Assembly (NCBI RefSeq): GCF_019550795.1
Contig: NZ_CP080545.1
Coordinates: 2,700,001-2,764,000, forward strand
Reading direction: 5' to 3'
Length of the DNA: 64,000 nt
From: Paenibacillus sp. sptzw28
GTDB taxonomy: Bacteria > Bacillota > Bacilli > Paenibacillales > Paenibacillaceae
The notes under the pieces were generated by a model. The model was given only the letters and a program-made list of their open reading frames with translations. It was not told the DNA's origin and did no database searches. Each line of letters opens with the position of its first letter. Position 1 is the stretch's first letter. Shown here in pieces: positions 1 through 9,649 of the stretch. The position numbers were made by a program, and so were the translations under genes.

Positions 1-1822
<1,822 letters not shown>

Positions 1823-1914
1823 TAATGTCTCTTCGCCGAGACTGACTAACCAGCTATCAATTGTTTTGCATCATATTCGTATCCAGTTTTCAAGGTGTAA
1901 ACCTTCATCTAAAC

Positions 1915-1949
1915 TGTAAATATCACCCACAGTGATGTGGGTTTTTTAT
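1915..1949 (+). terminator. Hairpin with T run directly behind 23S rRNA
   Basis: The stem CCCACA-GTGA-TGTGGG at 1926-1941 is followed by TTTTTT. It lies between the 23S 3' end and the first tRNA, at the place where a 5S gene would normally be. It may end the rRNA transcript or act partially, with the tRNAs read through. Confidence 0.7.
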
Positions 1950-2026
<77 letters not shown>

Positions 2027-2035
2027 TTCCCCCAA

Positions 2036-2111
2036 GGGGCCATAGCTCAGCTGGGAGAGCGCCTGCCTTGCAAGCAGGAGGTCAGCGGTTCGATCCCGCT
2101 TGGCTCCACCA
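2036..2111 (+). tRNA. tRNA-Ala (TGC)
   Basis: Cloverleaf with acceptor GGGGCCA/TGGCTCC, anticodon loop CTTGCAA and encoded CCA. Confidence 0.96.
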
Positions 2112-2129
2112 AAACGATCGATTTCCTAT

Positions 2130-2205
2130 TCCCTGATAGCTCAGTTGGTAGAGCACTCGACTGTTAATCGAGTTGTCACAGGTTCGAGTCCTGTTCGGGG
2201 AGCCA
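2130..2205 (+). tRNA. tRNA-Asn (GTT)
   Basis: Acceptor TCCCTGA/TCGGGGA, anticodon loop CTGTTAA, discriminator G, encoded CCA. Confidence 0.96.
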
Positions 2206-2210
2206 TTCAT

Positions 2211-2298
2211 GGAGAGATACCCAAGTGGCTCAAGGGGACCCTCTGCTAAGGGGTTAGACTGCGCAAGTGGTGCGAGGGTTCGAATCCCTCTCTCTCCG
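2211..2298 (+). tRNA. tRNA-Ser (GCT)
   Basis: Class II tRNA with a long variable arm. Acceptor GGAGAGA/TCTCTCC, anticodon loop CTGCTAA. CCA is not encoded; the gene ends at discriminator G. Confidence 0.94.
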
Positions 2299-2321
2299 TA
2301 CGATTTTATACCGGTTTTTCC

Positions 2322-2393
2322 GGCCCGTTGGTCAAGGGGTTAAGACACCTCCCTTTCACGGAGGTAACAGGGGTTCGAATCCCCTACGGGTCA
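2322..2393 (+). tRNA. tRNA-Glu (TTC)
   Basis: Acceptor GGCCCGT/ACGGGTC, anticodon loop CTTTCAC. CCA is not encoded. Confidence 0.95.
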
Positions 2394-2396
2394 TAT

Positions 2397-2472
2397 GAAC
2401 GCTTAGCTCAGCTGGGAGAGCACTACCTTGACAGGGTAGGGGTCGGCGGTTCGATCCCGTCAGCGTTCACCA
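2397..2472 (+). tRNA. tRNA-Val (GAC)
   Basis: Acceptor GAACGCT/AGCGTTC, anticodon loop TTGACAG, encoded CCA. Only three bases separate it from tRNA-Glu. Confidence 0.95.
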
Positions 2473-2476
2473 TTAT

Positions 2477-2555
<79 letters not shown>

Positions 2556-2586
2556 ATGTTTTCGGGGCAATCCGATTTATTACTGT

Positions 2587-2663
2587 GGAGCTGTGGTGTA
2601 GAGGCCTAACATGCCTGCCTGTCACGCAGGAGACCGCGGGTTCGAATCCCGTCAGCTCCGCCA
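2587..2663 (+). tRNA. tRNA-Asp (GTC)
   Basis: Acceptor GGAGCTG/CAGCTCC, anticodon loop CTGTCAC, encoded CCA. Confidence 0.96.
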
Positions 2664-2745
2664 TTTCACCTCAATAAGTAAAAGTGATCCTAAAGTATAT
2701 TATGAGCGAGAACCTCGTACATAATACGGGATCGGAAATTTATAT

Positions 2746-2821
<76 letters not shown>

Positions 2822-2884
2822 TCTTAACGGATTCACAATGACGAGTTTAGTGGTTCGAAACCTAAGTTCCTCAGTCATTCTTAT

Positions 2885-2957
2885 GAGCCATTAGCTCAGT
2901 TGGTAGAGCACCTGACTTTTAATCAGGGTGTCGTAGGTTCGAGTCCTACATGGCTCA
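2885..2957 (+). tRNA. tRNA-Lys (TTT)
   Basis: Acceptor GAGCCAT/ATGGCTC, anticodon loop CTTTTAA. CCA is not encoded. Confidence 0.95.
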
Positions 2958-2969
2958 CTTTGATCATAT

Positions 2970-3055
2970 GCGGTTGTGGTGGAATTGGCAGACACGCTAT
3001 CTTGAGGGGGTAGTGCCCACCGGGTGTATGGGTTCGAGTCCCATCAACCGCACCA
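2970..3055 (+). tRNA. tRNA-Leu (GAG)
   Basis: Class II tRNA with a long variable arm; anticodon loop CTTGAGG; encoded CCA. Confidence 0.94.
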
Positions 3056-3068
3056 TATGTTTTAGCAA

Positions 3069-3155
3069 GCGGTCATGGCGGAATTGGCAGACGCGCTAGA
3101 TTCAGGTTCTAGTGGTGTAACAACCGTGGAGGTTCAAGTCCTCTTGACCGCACCA
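3069..3155 (+). tRNA. tRNA-Leu (CAG)
   Basis: Class II tRNA; anticodon loop ATTCAGG; encoded CCA. Confidence 0.94.
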
Positions 3156-3159
3156 ATCT

Positions 3160-3234
3160 GCGGAAGTGGCTCAGCGGTAGAGCATCGCCTTGCCAAGGCG
3201 AGGGTCGCGGGTTCGATTCCCGTCTTCCGCTCCA
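3160..3234 (+). tRNA. tRNA-Gly (GCC)
   Basis: Acceptor GCGGAAG/CTTCCGC, anticodon loop TTGCCAA, discriminator T, encoded CCA. Confidence 0.95.
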
Positions 3235-3245
3235 TAATAAATATT

Positions 3246-3322
3246 GTGCCCTTAGCTCAGCTGGATAGAGCGTTTGACTACGAATCAAAAGGTCAGGAGT
3301 TCGAATCTCTTAGGGCACGCCA
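3246..3322 (+). tRNA. tRNA-Arg (ACG)
   Basis: Acceptor GTGCCCT/AGGGCAC, anticodon loop CTACGAA (A34 is normally edited to inosine in this family), encoded CCA. Confidence 0.95.
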
Positions 3323-3325
3323 TTA

Positions 3326-3402
3326 CGGGATGTAGCTCAGCTTGGTAGAGCACCTGGTTTGGGACCAGGGGGTCGCATGTTCAAATCGTGTCATCCCGAC
3401 CA
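3326..3402 (+). tRNA. tRNA-Pro (TGG)
   Basis: Acceptor CGGGATG/CATCCCG, anticodon loop TTTGGGA, encoded CCA. Last gene of the tRNA cluster. Confidence 0.95.
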
Positions 3403-3489
3403 TTCATTTCAACTAATCATGTCGATACATAGAATCGATAAGATCATCATTAATAAACAAGGTAATCAAAACCTAAAGTACGTGATTAA

Positions 3490-3537
3490 AGAAGGCAGGA
3501 ATACCCTTTGTAAGGGTGACCCTGCTTTCTTTTTTTG
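3490..3537 (+). terminator. Rho-independent terminator of the tRNA cluster
   Basis: AGAAGGCAGG pairs with CCTGCTTTCT, with an inner ACCCTT/AAGGGT stem, followed by a run of eight T. It is placed correctly to end the rRNA-tRNA transcript. Confidence 0.85.
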
Positions 3538-3690
3538 CATTTCGGAAGGAAATGAGTGAAATGCATCCTTCTAGTCGGCGCAAGATAATCCATTAATAAC
3601 CATAGAGAAATCCATGTTTTCGATGAAGAGCAACGGTTAGTCTAATTATAAGAACAGATAAAAGGTAAGAGGAGAAGGGAGGAACGCGTA

Positions 3691-4180
3691 TTGCAGTTTC
3701 GAAAATACATGTGGAAATACAAGTATCAATATTTACTGGGTATCGTATTATTGTCTATATCTTCTCTGCTTCAAATGGTGATTCCCCTATTGCTTGAACG
3801 TTTCACCGATGAAATTCAGCAGTTGAAGACGACTCCCCGGGCTGTATTGGATGTTGCGATGTGGATCGCCATAATCGGTTTTGTCGTCGCCCTTTTCCGC
3901 AGCTTCAGCCGCATTTATATGTTTCGGTTAACCCGAATTCTGGAGCGTAACATTCGAAAAAGCCTGTTTGCGATGCTTCGCTTCTTAAGCTACTCCAGAC
4001 AATTCGTCAGGCCGCTGATGGATGTGGCAAACGTCTTCAATAACATGCAATCCGGCTTGGCCGGCGTGGAGCGGGTATTTGAGGTTCTCGATGAGCGAGA
4101 GGAGCCGGAAGATTCACCGAAAGCCATCGCATAGGAAAACGCAAATGGTCATGTCGTGTTTGAGAATGTGAGCTTTGGAT
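3691..4180 (+). pseudogene. ABC exporter (membrane domain), internally deleted and cut short
   Basis: A well-placed ribosome site and a TTG start at 3691 begin 147 codons. The first ~90 residues match the first transmembrane helices of a type IV ABC exporter (YfiB/YfiC or MdlA/B-like). The frame then jumps to the region before the nucleotide-binding domain (GLAGVERVFEVLDERE). An in-frame TAG follows at 4132-4134, but the reading frame continues with family sequence (NGHVVFENVSFG), which is the start of the ATPase domain, until it meets foreign sequence at about 4180. Membrane helices 3-5 and the whole ATPase are missing, so a working transporter is not expected. The resemblance was recognised from motifs, not by a search. 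Confidence 0.75.
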
Positions 4181-4403
4181 GTGCTTTGTACTGATTCATG
4201 GAGAGCATTCAGTTCCTATGCAAACTCGAAGGGACTGGCCCATTACCGCTTCAAGTCCGATGAAAAAACAGCGTGTGAAGAAATTATCAGATCCAAAACG
4301 TAAACAGTTACCACAGCCGCCTGAAAAAATGGATTAACCGCTTTAATGGTGTTACAAACAAGTATTGCAACATTATTTAACGTGGTTCCGCTAGTTAAAT
4401 AGC
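4181..4403 (+). pseudogene. Remnant of an IS1595/ISXO2-like transposase, C-terminal part
   Basis: Translating from 4181 gives TDSWRAFSSYANSKGLAHY, then KSDEKTACEEIIRSKT and a stop. A second frame gives NSYHSRLKKWINRFNGV, and after a further shift LQHYLTWFR. These resemble the C-terminal DDE-domain blocks of ISXO2-like transposases (SDSWRAY, NSYHSRLK.WM.RFNGVATKYL..YL.WF). There are at least one stop and one frameshift, and no terminal repeats were found, so it is dead. It abuts the broken ATPase domain of the preceding pseudogene and probably disrupted it. Confidence 0.65.
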
Positions 4404-4621
4404 AAGGAGTATGAAAACACTACATTAAACAAGAAAAATATGTTGGTCAATTCTTGCTTGTTTACTGTGAAGGATACAAACACCAATCTTAGACAAGCAT
4501 CTTTTTCTTCCTAAAATACTCGAGTGTTCGACGGGAAATTTCCAATTGACTAAAATGCAACAAATAGAACAATTAAGCGTATACACGGTAGCAGCCAGGA
4601 TAGGGAAAGGTGGAATGTGTA

Positions 4622-5023
4622 GTGCGTTTTCACAAGATTGTTCTATTACTAGTATTTGTGATTTGTGTAACGGTTCTAAATGGTTGCACTAATAATGACA
4701 GCCAGATAGAAGGTGTGGCAGTCAAAGATGAATTTTCAGTAAATAGAGTAAATAATGAAAATAAAATTGAAATATTAGGATTAACGAATGAGATAAGGAA
4801 AGTAACTGCAACACAATTACGTCAAATAACGAAGAATATGACATACCAGGAGGTTATAAAAGAATTAGGAAATAGCAAGGACATTGGTTCAGGAAGATAT
4901 ATATTTAGATATGAGTATGAAAATGGCAAATTTTTTGACCTTAATTTTGGAGGTTATGATGGAAAAATAAGCGAACACAGCTATGAAGAGATTCAAAATA
5001 TTTTAAATGGAGAGTCTGGTTGA
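4622..5023 (+). CDS. Small lipoprotein of unknown function
   Basis: Encodes about 133 residues. A GTG at 4622 is preferred over the GTG at 4610 because the purine-rich site GAAAGGTGG lies a normal distance before 4622. The protein has a basic start (RFHK), a hydrophobic stretch and the lipobox LNGC, so it should be a membrane-anchored lipoprotein on the outer face. The mature part contains MTYQEVIKELGNSKDIGSGR followed by RYEYENGKFFDLNFGG. That pattern (a helix with a G-x-P/S turn, then strands) is like the small SmpA/OmlA or lipoprotein DUF folds that bind other proteins. The sequence is A+T-rich compared with neighbours. Function unknown. Confidence 0.7.
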   Translation: MRFHKIVLLLVFVICVTVLNGCTNNDSQIEGVAVKDEFSVNRVNNENKIEILGLTNEIRKVTATQLRQITKNMTYQEVIKELGNSKDIGSGRYIFRYEYENGKFFDLNFGGYDGKISEHSYEEIQNILNGESG

Positions 5024-5053
5024 TTGCATCTGTCAGGTAACGAAAATTCAACT

Positions 5054-5083
5054 AACCGCCTACTTGATGGGCGGTTTTCTTTT
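5054..5083 (+). terminator. Terminator of the small lipoprotein gene
   Basis: AACCGCC and GGCGGTT form a stem with a 9-base loop, followed by TTCTTTT. Confidence 0.75.
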
Positions 5084-5189
5084 AGATGAAAAACAACAAT
5101 GAAAGTTAACATAGTCAATGGATAAACAGGGAATTTATTACCGGATGTTCTACAACCAGTTCAGAAATCTGGAAGCCGCTGCAGATTAG

Positions 5190-5220
5190 ATCAAGCCCGC
5201 CATGATCCGGCGGGCTTGAT
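5190..5220. terminator. Strong 12-bp hairpin at the 3' end of the GH88 gene
   Basis: ATCAAGCCCGCC and GGCGGGCTTGAT pair perfectly around a 7-base loop, 33 bases beyond the stop of the minus-strand GH88 gene. There is no clear T run on either side, so it may stabilise the mRNA end rather than terminate efficiently. Confidence 0.5.
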
Positions 5221-5253
5221 GTTCGGTTTAGCGAGAAAGCGTTCGGCGGCCGA

Positions 5254-6360
5254 TCAATAGATCCGATGCTTCCAGCCGCTCAGCTTCGCGACCGCTTCCA
5301 CATAATAATAGTCGCCGAAGATAAGCGATTTGTCGATGTAAGAGGTTCCGCTTCCAGTTCCGTGAAGGAGAATCGCCTCGTGCTCCGGTTGATCCCAAGT
5401 TCCATAGTTTTCGGTTAGTGAACGAAGCATTCGCTCGGCCGCGCCTTTATAGAGCTGTTTCTCTCCGGCAGGCACGATTACTGCCAGATCCAGAAGACCT
5501 GACGCGGCGATGGCTGCCGCAGAGCTGTCCCTGGGTTGGCCTTCGAACGACTCAAGCCTAAAGTCCCAATACGGCACATGATCTTCCGGCAGTGCTGCGA
5601 TAAAGTAATGAGCGATCCGTTTGGCGGTATCCAGGAAGCGTTCATCGCCGGAATTGACGTAAGCATTGGCATAGCCGTACAAGCCCCAAGAGGCTCCCCG
5701 GCTCCATGTCGACTCGACGGAAAGGCCTTGACCGCCGAATGACTCGATAAATTCACCTGTCTCCGGGTCGAAGGAAAGGATATGTTTCGTTGAACCGTCA
5801 TTCCGAATACCGTGCTGCATCGTCGTTTCCGCATGGCGGACGGCGATATGTTTATAGCGGGGATCGCCTGTAATCCGGCTTGCCCAGAAGAGAAGCGATA
5901 TGTTCACCATGCAATCGATGATGGCCCAGCCGTGCTTGTCGGCATTCCATGCACGGATGAATTGTCCGGCCGGATTGTACCGCGCCGCGAGGAAATTAGC
6001 CGCCTCCAAGCCTCTGCGAAGGCCGTCCGCATCGCCCGTGATCGTATGCTTGATGACCGCCGTCGACAGGAATTGAAAGCCGACGTCATGGTGCAGCTCT
6101 TCGGTTGGCTTGACGAACCATTCTTCCAGTTCCGCATCTGCATTCCAGGCCGCGTCCATATAGTGTTTATTGCCGGTCATATCGTACATAATCCAGAGAA
6201 TTCCCGGCCAAAATCCGGTCGTCCAATAATCGGAGCCCATACAGTTATATTTGCCGTCATTCCCGGCGTCATGCGGGTATTTGCCCTGAAGCCGGCCGAT
6301 CATGCGGTCCACCTTCGGTTCAAGTCTCTTCATTACATCCTGCCAACATATCACGCTCAT
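5254..6360 (-). CDS. Glycoside hydrolase family 88 unsaturated glucuronyl hydrolase
   Basis: Encodes 368 residues, the usual size for GH88. These enzymes hydrate the 4,5 double bond of the unsaturated uronic acid that polysaccharide lyases leave on the non-reducing end, which releases it from the oligosaccharide. Family features seen: the WTTGFWPG block (residues 46-53), HHDVGFQF with Asp92, and WAIIDCMVN with Asp149. Asp88 and Asp149 are the catalytic pair of the Bacillus GL1 enzyme, so Asp92 and Asp149 are the likely equivalents. WSRGASWGLYG and DSSAAAIAASGLL follow. There is no signal peptide, so it acts in the cytoplasm. It is divergent from the sugar importer operon starting at 6801 and shares its control region, which suggests that imported lyase products are its substrate. 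GH105 is the related alternative, but the motifs favour GH88. Confidence 0.9.
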   Translation of the reverse strand: MSVICWQDVMKRLEPKVDRMIGRLQGKYPHDAGNDGKYNCMGSDYWTTGFWPGILWIMYDMTGNKHYMDAAWNADAELEEWFVKPTEELHHDVGFQFLSTAVIKHTITGDADGLRRGLEAANFLAARYNPAGQFIRAWNADKHGWAIIDCMVNISLLFWASRITGDPRYKHIAVRHAETTMQHGIRNDGSTKHILSFDPETGEFIESFGGQGLSVESTWSRGASWGLYGYANAYVNSGDERFLDTAKRIAHYFIAALPEDHVPYWDFRLESFEGQPRDSSAAAIAASGLLDLAVIVPAGEKQLYKGAAERMLRSLTENYGTWDQPEHEAILLHGTGSGTSYIDKSLIFGDYYYVEAVAKLSGWKHRIY

Positions 6361-6468
6361 CTAAAAAGTCACCCTCTCTTATTTATATCATTATAACGTT
6401 TCATGTCTCCCGAAAGTGATGGTCGGATATTCGAAAATGTTTTGATTTTGTCAATTCTCATAAAATTG

Positions 6469-6497
6469 TTGACTTAAAGGAGAATCGCAATTAAGAT
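6469..6497 (+). promoter_or_regulatory. Candidate SigA promoter of the importer operon
   Basis: TTGACT (6469-6474), a 17-base spacer, then TAAGAT (6492-6497). Transcription would start near 6504, just ahead of the palindrome at 6520. Confidence 0.5.
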
Positions 6498-6519
6498 CAA
6501 ATTAATCCGCAAGTTACAG

Positions 6520-6537
6520 ATTGGAACGCTTTCCAAT
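6520..6537. promoter_or_regulatory. 18-bp operator-like palindrome
   Basis: ATTGGAACGCTTTCCAAT is a near-perfect inverted repeat with a single mismatched pair. Size and symmetry fit a LacI-family operator. It is placed 15-35 bases after the likely transcription start, where repressor binding would block transcription. The LacI regulator at 10609 is the obvious candidate to bind it. Confidence 0.6.
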
Positions 6538-6800
6538 ACTTCAGTCATCCACTGCTATGCACTTCATTGACGAACCTCAGGCTTTGAAAGTATTTTATTA
6601 ATACTTGCTCATTCTTACGAACACTCAACTTATTCTCTATTTTGATCCAAATCACGAACAAATTTTTTTCGGCATTTCTGATATCGATTCCATATCGGTT
6701 ATTAGACCAGGGAGGTGACTCTATCGGAGTGATTGTTTAACCGCTTTCATCATCCTTCATGTGATTGTGAATGAATGGAAAGAGAGGTGATTCGAGAATC

Positions 6801-7748
6801 ATGAATGCCGATCTGCCGGCTATGCCAACCCAAAATCGCGGGAAAAAGCTATTGAAAAAAATTGTACTGCACAGGTATTTGTACTTCATGCTTCTGCCGT
6901 GCCTGATTTTCTTCATCGTATTCTCATACATTCCGATGGGAGGCCTGATACTGGCCTTCAAAGAGTATAAATTCAACAAAGGCATCCTTGGAAGCCCGTG
7001 GGTAGGGTTCGATTATTTCGTCAGGTTTTTCAATGATTATCAAAGCGGCATGCTCATTAAAAATACACTGATCATAAGCAGCATGAAGCTGTTCCTCGGA
7101 CTGCCGTTCCCGATTATTTTGGCCTTGATGATCAACGAGGTCCGCAGCCGCTGGTTCAAGAATCTGGCGCAAAGCATATCCTACTTGCCTTATTTTCTCT
7201 CCTGGGTCGTTGTTATCGGGATCGTGCAGCGGGTGCTCGCGCCGGATACCGGCTTGCTCAATCAAGCGGTCTCCGCTTTCGGCGGAGATGGAAGCACCTA
7301 CTATCTTATGGATCCGCATTATTTCTATCAGATTATGTTCGGCAGTAACTTATGGAAAAACATCGGCTGGGACTCTATTATTTATCTGGCCGCAATTGCC
7401 GGAGTGAACCCCGATATGTACGAAGCGGCCAAAATGGACGGAGCCGGCAAATGGCGCGAGATCTGGAACATTACGCTCCCCTCGATCCGCCCGACGATCG
7501 TTATCCTCTTCATTTTATCGCTTGGAAACATACTTTCGGCGGGGTTCGATCAACTCTACCTGCTTAGGACGCCGGGCAATATGCAGTTAGCCGATATTTT
7601 GGACACCTATGTGATTCGTGTAGGCCTGCAGGGCGGCCAATACGGCTATGCGACCGCCGTGGGTATGATGCAGGGCGTCATTGGTTTTCTCTTGGTAATA
7701 ACCGCCAATCGGCTCGCCCGAAGGTTTTCCGATACGTCAATATGGTAA
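6801..7748 (+). CDS. Sugar ABC transporter permease, LplB/YtcP type
   Basis: Encodes about 315 residues. The ATG at 6801 is chosen because AGAGAGGTGA lies about ten bases before it; an upstream in-frame ATG at 6771 has no ribosome site. The protein begins with a basic tail (GKKLLKKIVLHRY), then a first membrane helix (FMLLPCLIFFIVFSYIPMGG) typical of LplB-like permeases, and five further helices. The cytoplasmic EAA loop that contacts the ATPase is EAAKMDGAGKWREIWNITLP. It forms the importer with the binding lipoprotein at 7827 and the second permease at 9650. No ATPase is encoded here; in this transporter class a shared MsmX/UgpC-like ATPase is normal. Likely cargo is an oligosaccharide from pectin or related polymers, inferred from the GH88 and GH4 neighbours. 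Confidence 0.92.
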   Translation: MNADLPAMPTQNRGKKLLKKIVLHRYLYFMLLPCLIFFIVFSYIPMGGLILAFKEYKFNKGILGSPWVGFDYFVRFFNDYQSGMLIKNTLIISSMKLFLGLPFPIILALMINEVRSRWFKNLAQSISYLPYFLSWVVVIGIVQRVLAPDTGLLNQAVSAFGGDGSTYYLMDPHYFYQIMFGSNLWKNIGWDSIIYLAAIAGVNPDMYEAAKMDGAGKWREIWNITLPSIRPTIVILFILSLGNILSAGFDQLYLLRTPGNMQLADILDTYVIRVGLQGGQYGYATAVGMMQGVIGFLLVITANRLARRFSDTSIW

Positions 7749-7826
7749 CGATACCAGAAAGAATGCTTCTCGAGGGAAATGGCAATCAATCAAGTCATTT
7801 AAAATCGAAAGAGGGATCGGTGTCCA

Positions 7827-9572
7827 ATGCTAAAATTGAAAAAACGTAATTGGTTTCAAATGCTGTCCATTGCGCTAATAACCGCTATTCTGATTGCGGG
7901 CTGTTCCAACGCCGCCAACGAACCGAAACCGGGTGATTCCGTATCGGCGAACAAAACCGGAGATTCGTCTGCAAATAAAACGGCGGATAAGCCGGCGACG
8001 TGGATCGCCGACAGGACGGTTAAAGGGCTTATCTTCATGGATGCCGACGATTATACGGAAGACATGAACCCTGAAATTCTGGCGAAGATCAAAGAAATGA
8101 CGGGCATCAATTTTGAAATCCATATGATGACGGCAGAGCATTCGATCGATGGATTGGTCGCCGGACTTGCCGCAGGAGATCTGCCTGACTTTGTCTCTTT
8201 TTACCTTAACAACAGCGGACGGCCGGAAATGCCGGTCGTTCTGAAGGCGGCGCGCGAAGGCATGTTCACGGATTTAACCCCGCTGATTAAGGACACGAAG
8301 GTTTACAGCAAATATTTGCAGGACGATTATTTGCCTCTCGATACGAAATACGGTGTTATGTTCCGTCCGGAATTTAACGGATCGACTTATTTCGTTCATA
8401 TGAACATCGCGAGACAAGGGGGCTATGCAACCCGGAAATATGTAGGCGGGCCATACATTCGTAAAGACATTGCCGATGCGCTCAAGATCGACCCTAAAAC
8501 TATCATGACAAGCGAGCAGCTGTATGAGCTGGCCAAGCAGATCAAAGCAGGGCAATTCAAGGACAGCAACGGCAAAGAGGTATATCCGATCGGTCCGGCT
8601 TATTGGGGCGGTAAGGAAGTCGGCGCACTGTATAATGACCTGATGTTCGGGGCGGACGACCAGCATATCCGACAAGATAAAGACGGTAAGCTTAAGCATG
8701 AGAGCGAGACGGAATATCCCATCAAGAGAGTGGAATTCGTTCAAAAATTGCTGAAGGAGAAGCTTATCCAGCCGGAATACTACACCATTGACGGAAGCCG
8801 AGCAACGGAAGGCGCTCTGAACGGTTCGTGGGCAATTATTCCGGATATGCACAACTATTTGGATTTCAACCGCGATATGCATTATGTACCGATTGGACCG
8901 ATGAATTCGATCGACGGCGCATATCAGATGAAGGTCGATTATAAATCGGGATATTCCGCTTGGGCGATTCCTTCAACAACGAAGAATCCGGAAGAAATCG
9001 TGAAGTTTGCCGATTTCCTGGCAAGCCGCGAAGGCAAGCTGCTGTGGCAGTACGGAATCGAAGGCAGAGACTATACGCTTGACGCCAAGGGCAACCCGAT
9101 CGCCAAGAAAGAAGTGATCGACCTGAAGCGGAACAATCCCGATGAGGCGAAAAAGCTGGGTTTTGCCGGTGTCGGCAATTACTGGGGAGAGCTTCTCGGC
9201 AGCACGGACATCGACAGAATGGCTGATTTCGGCGAGATGGAATACGGCGATGCCGCTCATCCTGATCTGAATGCAGGCGCTCTGAAAATAGCCGATCACT
9301 GGGGCTGGGACGCAAAACGGGAAAAGGCAGTCGTGCAGGATGGCTATACGCCGCTTTCTTTCCTCGGCGACTTTGAGAGAGGAACCGATTTGAAGGCTGC
9401 GATGGACAATTACAACGACAGCATTATCCGCGCATATTACAGCAAGAATCTCGACGAGGCGAAGAAAATTCTCGACTCGGCATCAAACCAGCTGAAAGCC
9501 GCCGGCTTGGATGATTATTTGAAGCTGCTCGAGCAAAAAGACACAGATCCAAAGACAAAACTGAAGTTCTAG
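7827..9572 (+). CDS. Sugar-binding lipoprotein of ABC importer, LplA type
   Basis: Encodes 581 residues, typical of the large LplA-like solute-binding proteins. AAAGAGGGA precedes the ATG. The N-terminus is a lipoprotein signal with lipobox LIAGC (Cys26), so the protein is anchored to the outer face of the membrane. A Ser/Thr/Lys-rich linker follows, then the bilobal binding domain, with family segments such as YPIGPAYWGG, SGYSAWAIPSTTKNPEE and FADFLASREGKLLWQYGIEG. It captures the sugar for the permeases on either side (6801 and 9650). The binding gene sits between the two permease genes instead of at either end, and a strong hairpin follows it, which may keep its mRNA level high. Confidence 0.92.
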   Translation: MLKLKKRNWFQMLSIALITAILIAGCSNAANEPKPGDSVSANKTGDSSANKTADKPATWIADRTVKGLIFMDADDYTEDMNPEILAKIKEMTGINFEIHMMTAEHSIDGLVAGLAAGDLPDFVSFYLNNSGRPEMPVVLKAAREGMFTDLTPLIKDTKVYSKYLQDDYLPLDTKYGVMFRPEFNGSTYFVHMNIARQGGYATRKYVGGPYIRKDIADALKIDPKTIMTSEQLYELAKQIKAGQFKDSNGKEVYPIGPAYWGGKEVGALYNDLMFGADDQHIRQDKDGKLKHESETEYPIKRVEFVQKLLKEKLIQPEYYTIDGSRATEGALNGSWAIIPDMHNYLDFNRDMHYVPIGPMNSIDGAYQMKVDYKSGYSAWAIPSTTKNPEEIVKFADFLASREGKLLWQYGIEGRDYTLDAKGNPIAKKEVIDLKRNNPDEAKKLGFAGVGNYWGELLGSTDIDRMADFGEMEYGDAAHPDLNAGALKIADHWGWDAKREKAVVQDGYTPLSFLGDFERGTDLKAAMDNYNDSIIRAYYSKNLDEAKKILDSASNQLKAAGLDDYLKLLEQKDTDPKTKLKF

Positions 9573-9600
9573 CCAATCGATAACGTTGATGTCAGGGAGA

Positions 9601-9632
9601 GCCGGTTTTATTCATTAGGTTTTAAAACCGGC
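9601..9632 (+). promoter_or_regulatory. Perfect 10-bp hairpin inside the importer operon
   Basis: GCCGGTTTTA pairs with TAAAACCGGC across a 12-base loop. It stands between the binding-protein gene and the second permease gene, with only a short T tract (CCCCTTTC). Such intergenic hairpins usually protect the upstream mRNA from 3' decay or end part of the transcripts. Confidence 0.7.
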
Positions 9633-9649
9633 CCCTTTCAGGAGGTAGA

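Larger units (their letters stand above)
6361..6800. other. Divergent control region between GH88 and the importer operon
   Basis: 440 bases without a gene. It holds the promoter and operator-like palindrome listed separately and a short AAGTATT/AATACTT hairpin at 6588-6606. The long untranslated leader of the permease gene (about 300 bases) has no riboswitch fold I can recognise. Confidence 0.6.

Noticed and set aside
3359..3559. 66-codon frame over tRNA-Pro and the terminator
   Set aside because: Overlaps a complete tRNA gene and a terminator; not a plausible protein.
5812..6396. A 194-codon frame opposite GH88
   Set aside because: Antisense shadow of the GH88 gene; no family motifs.
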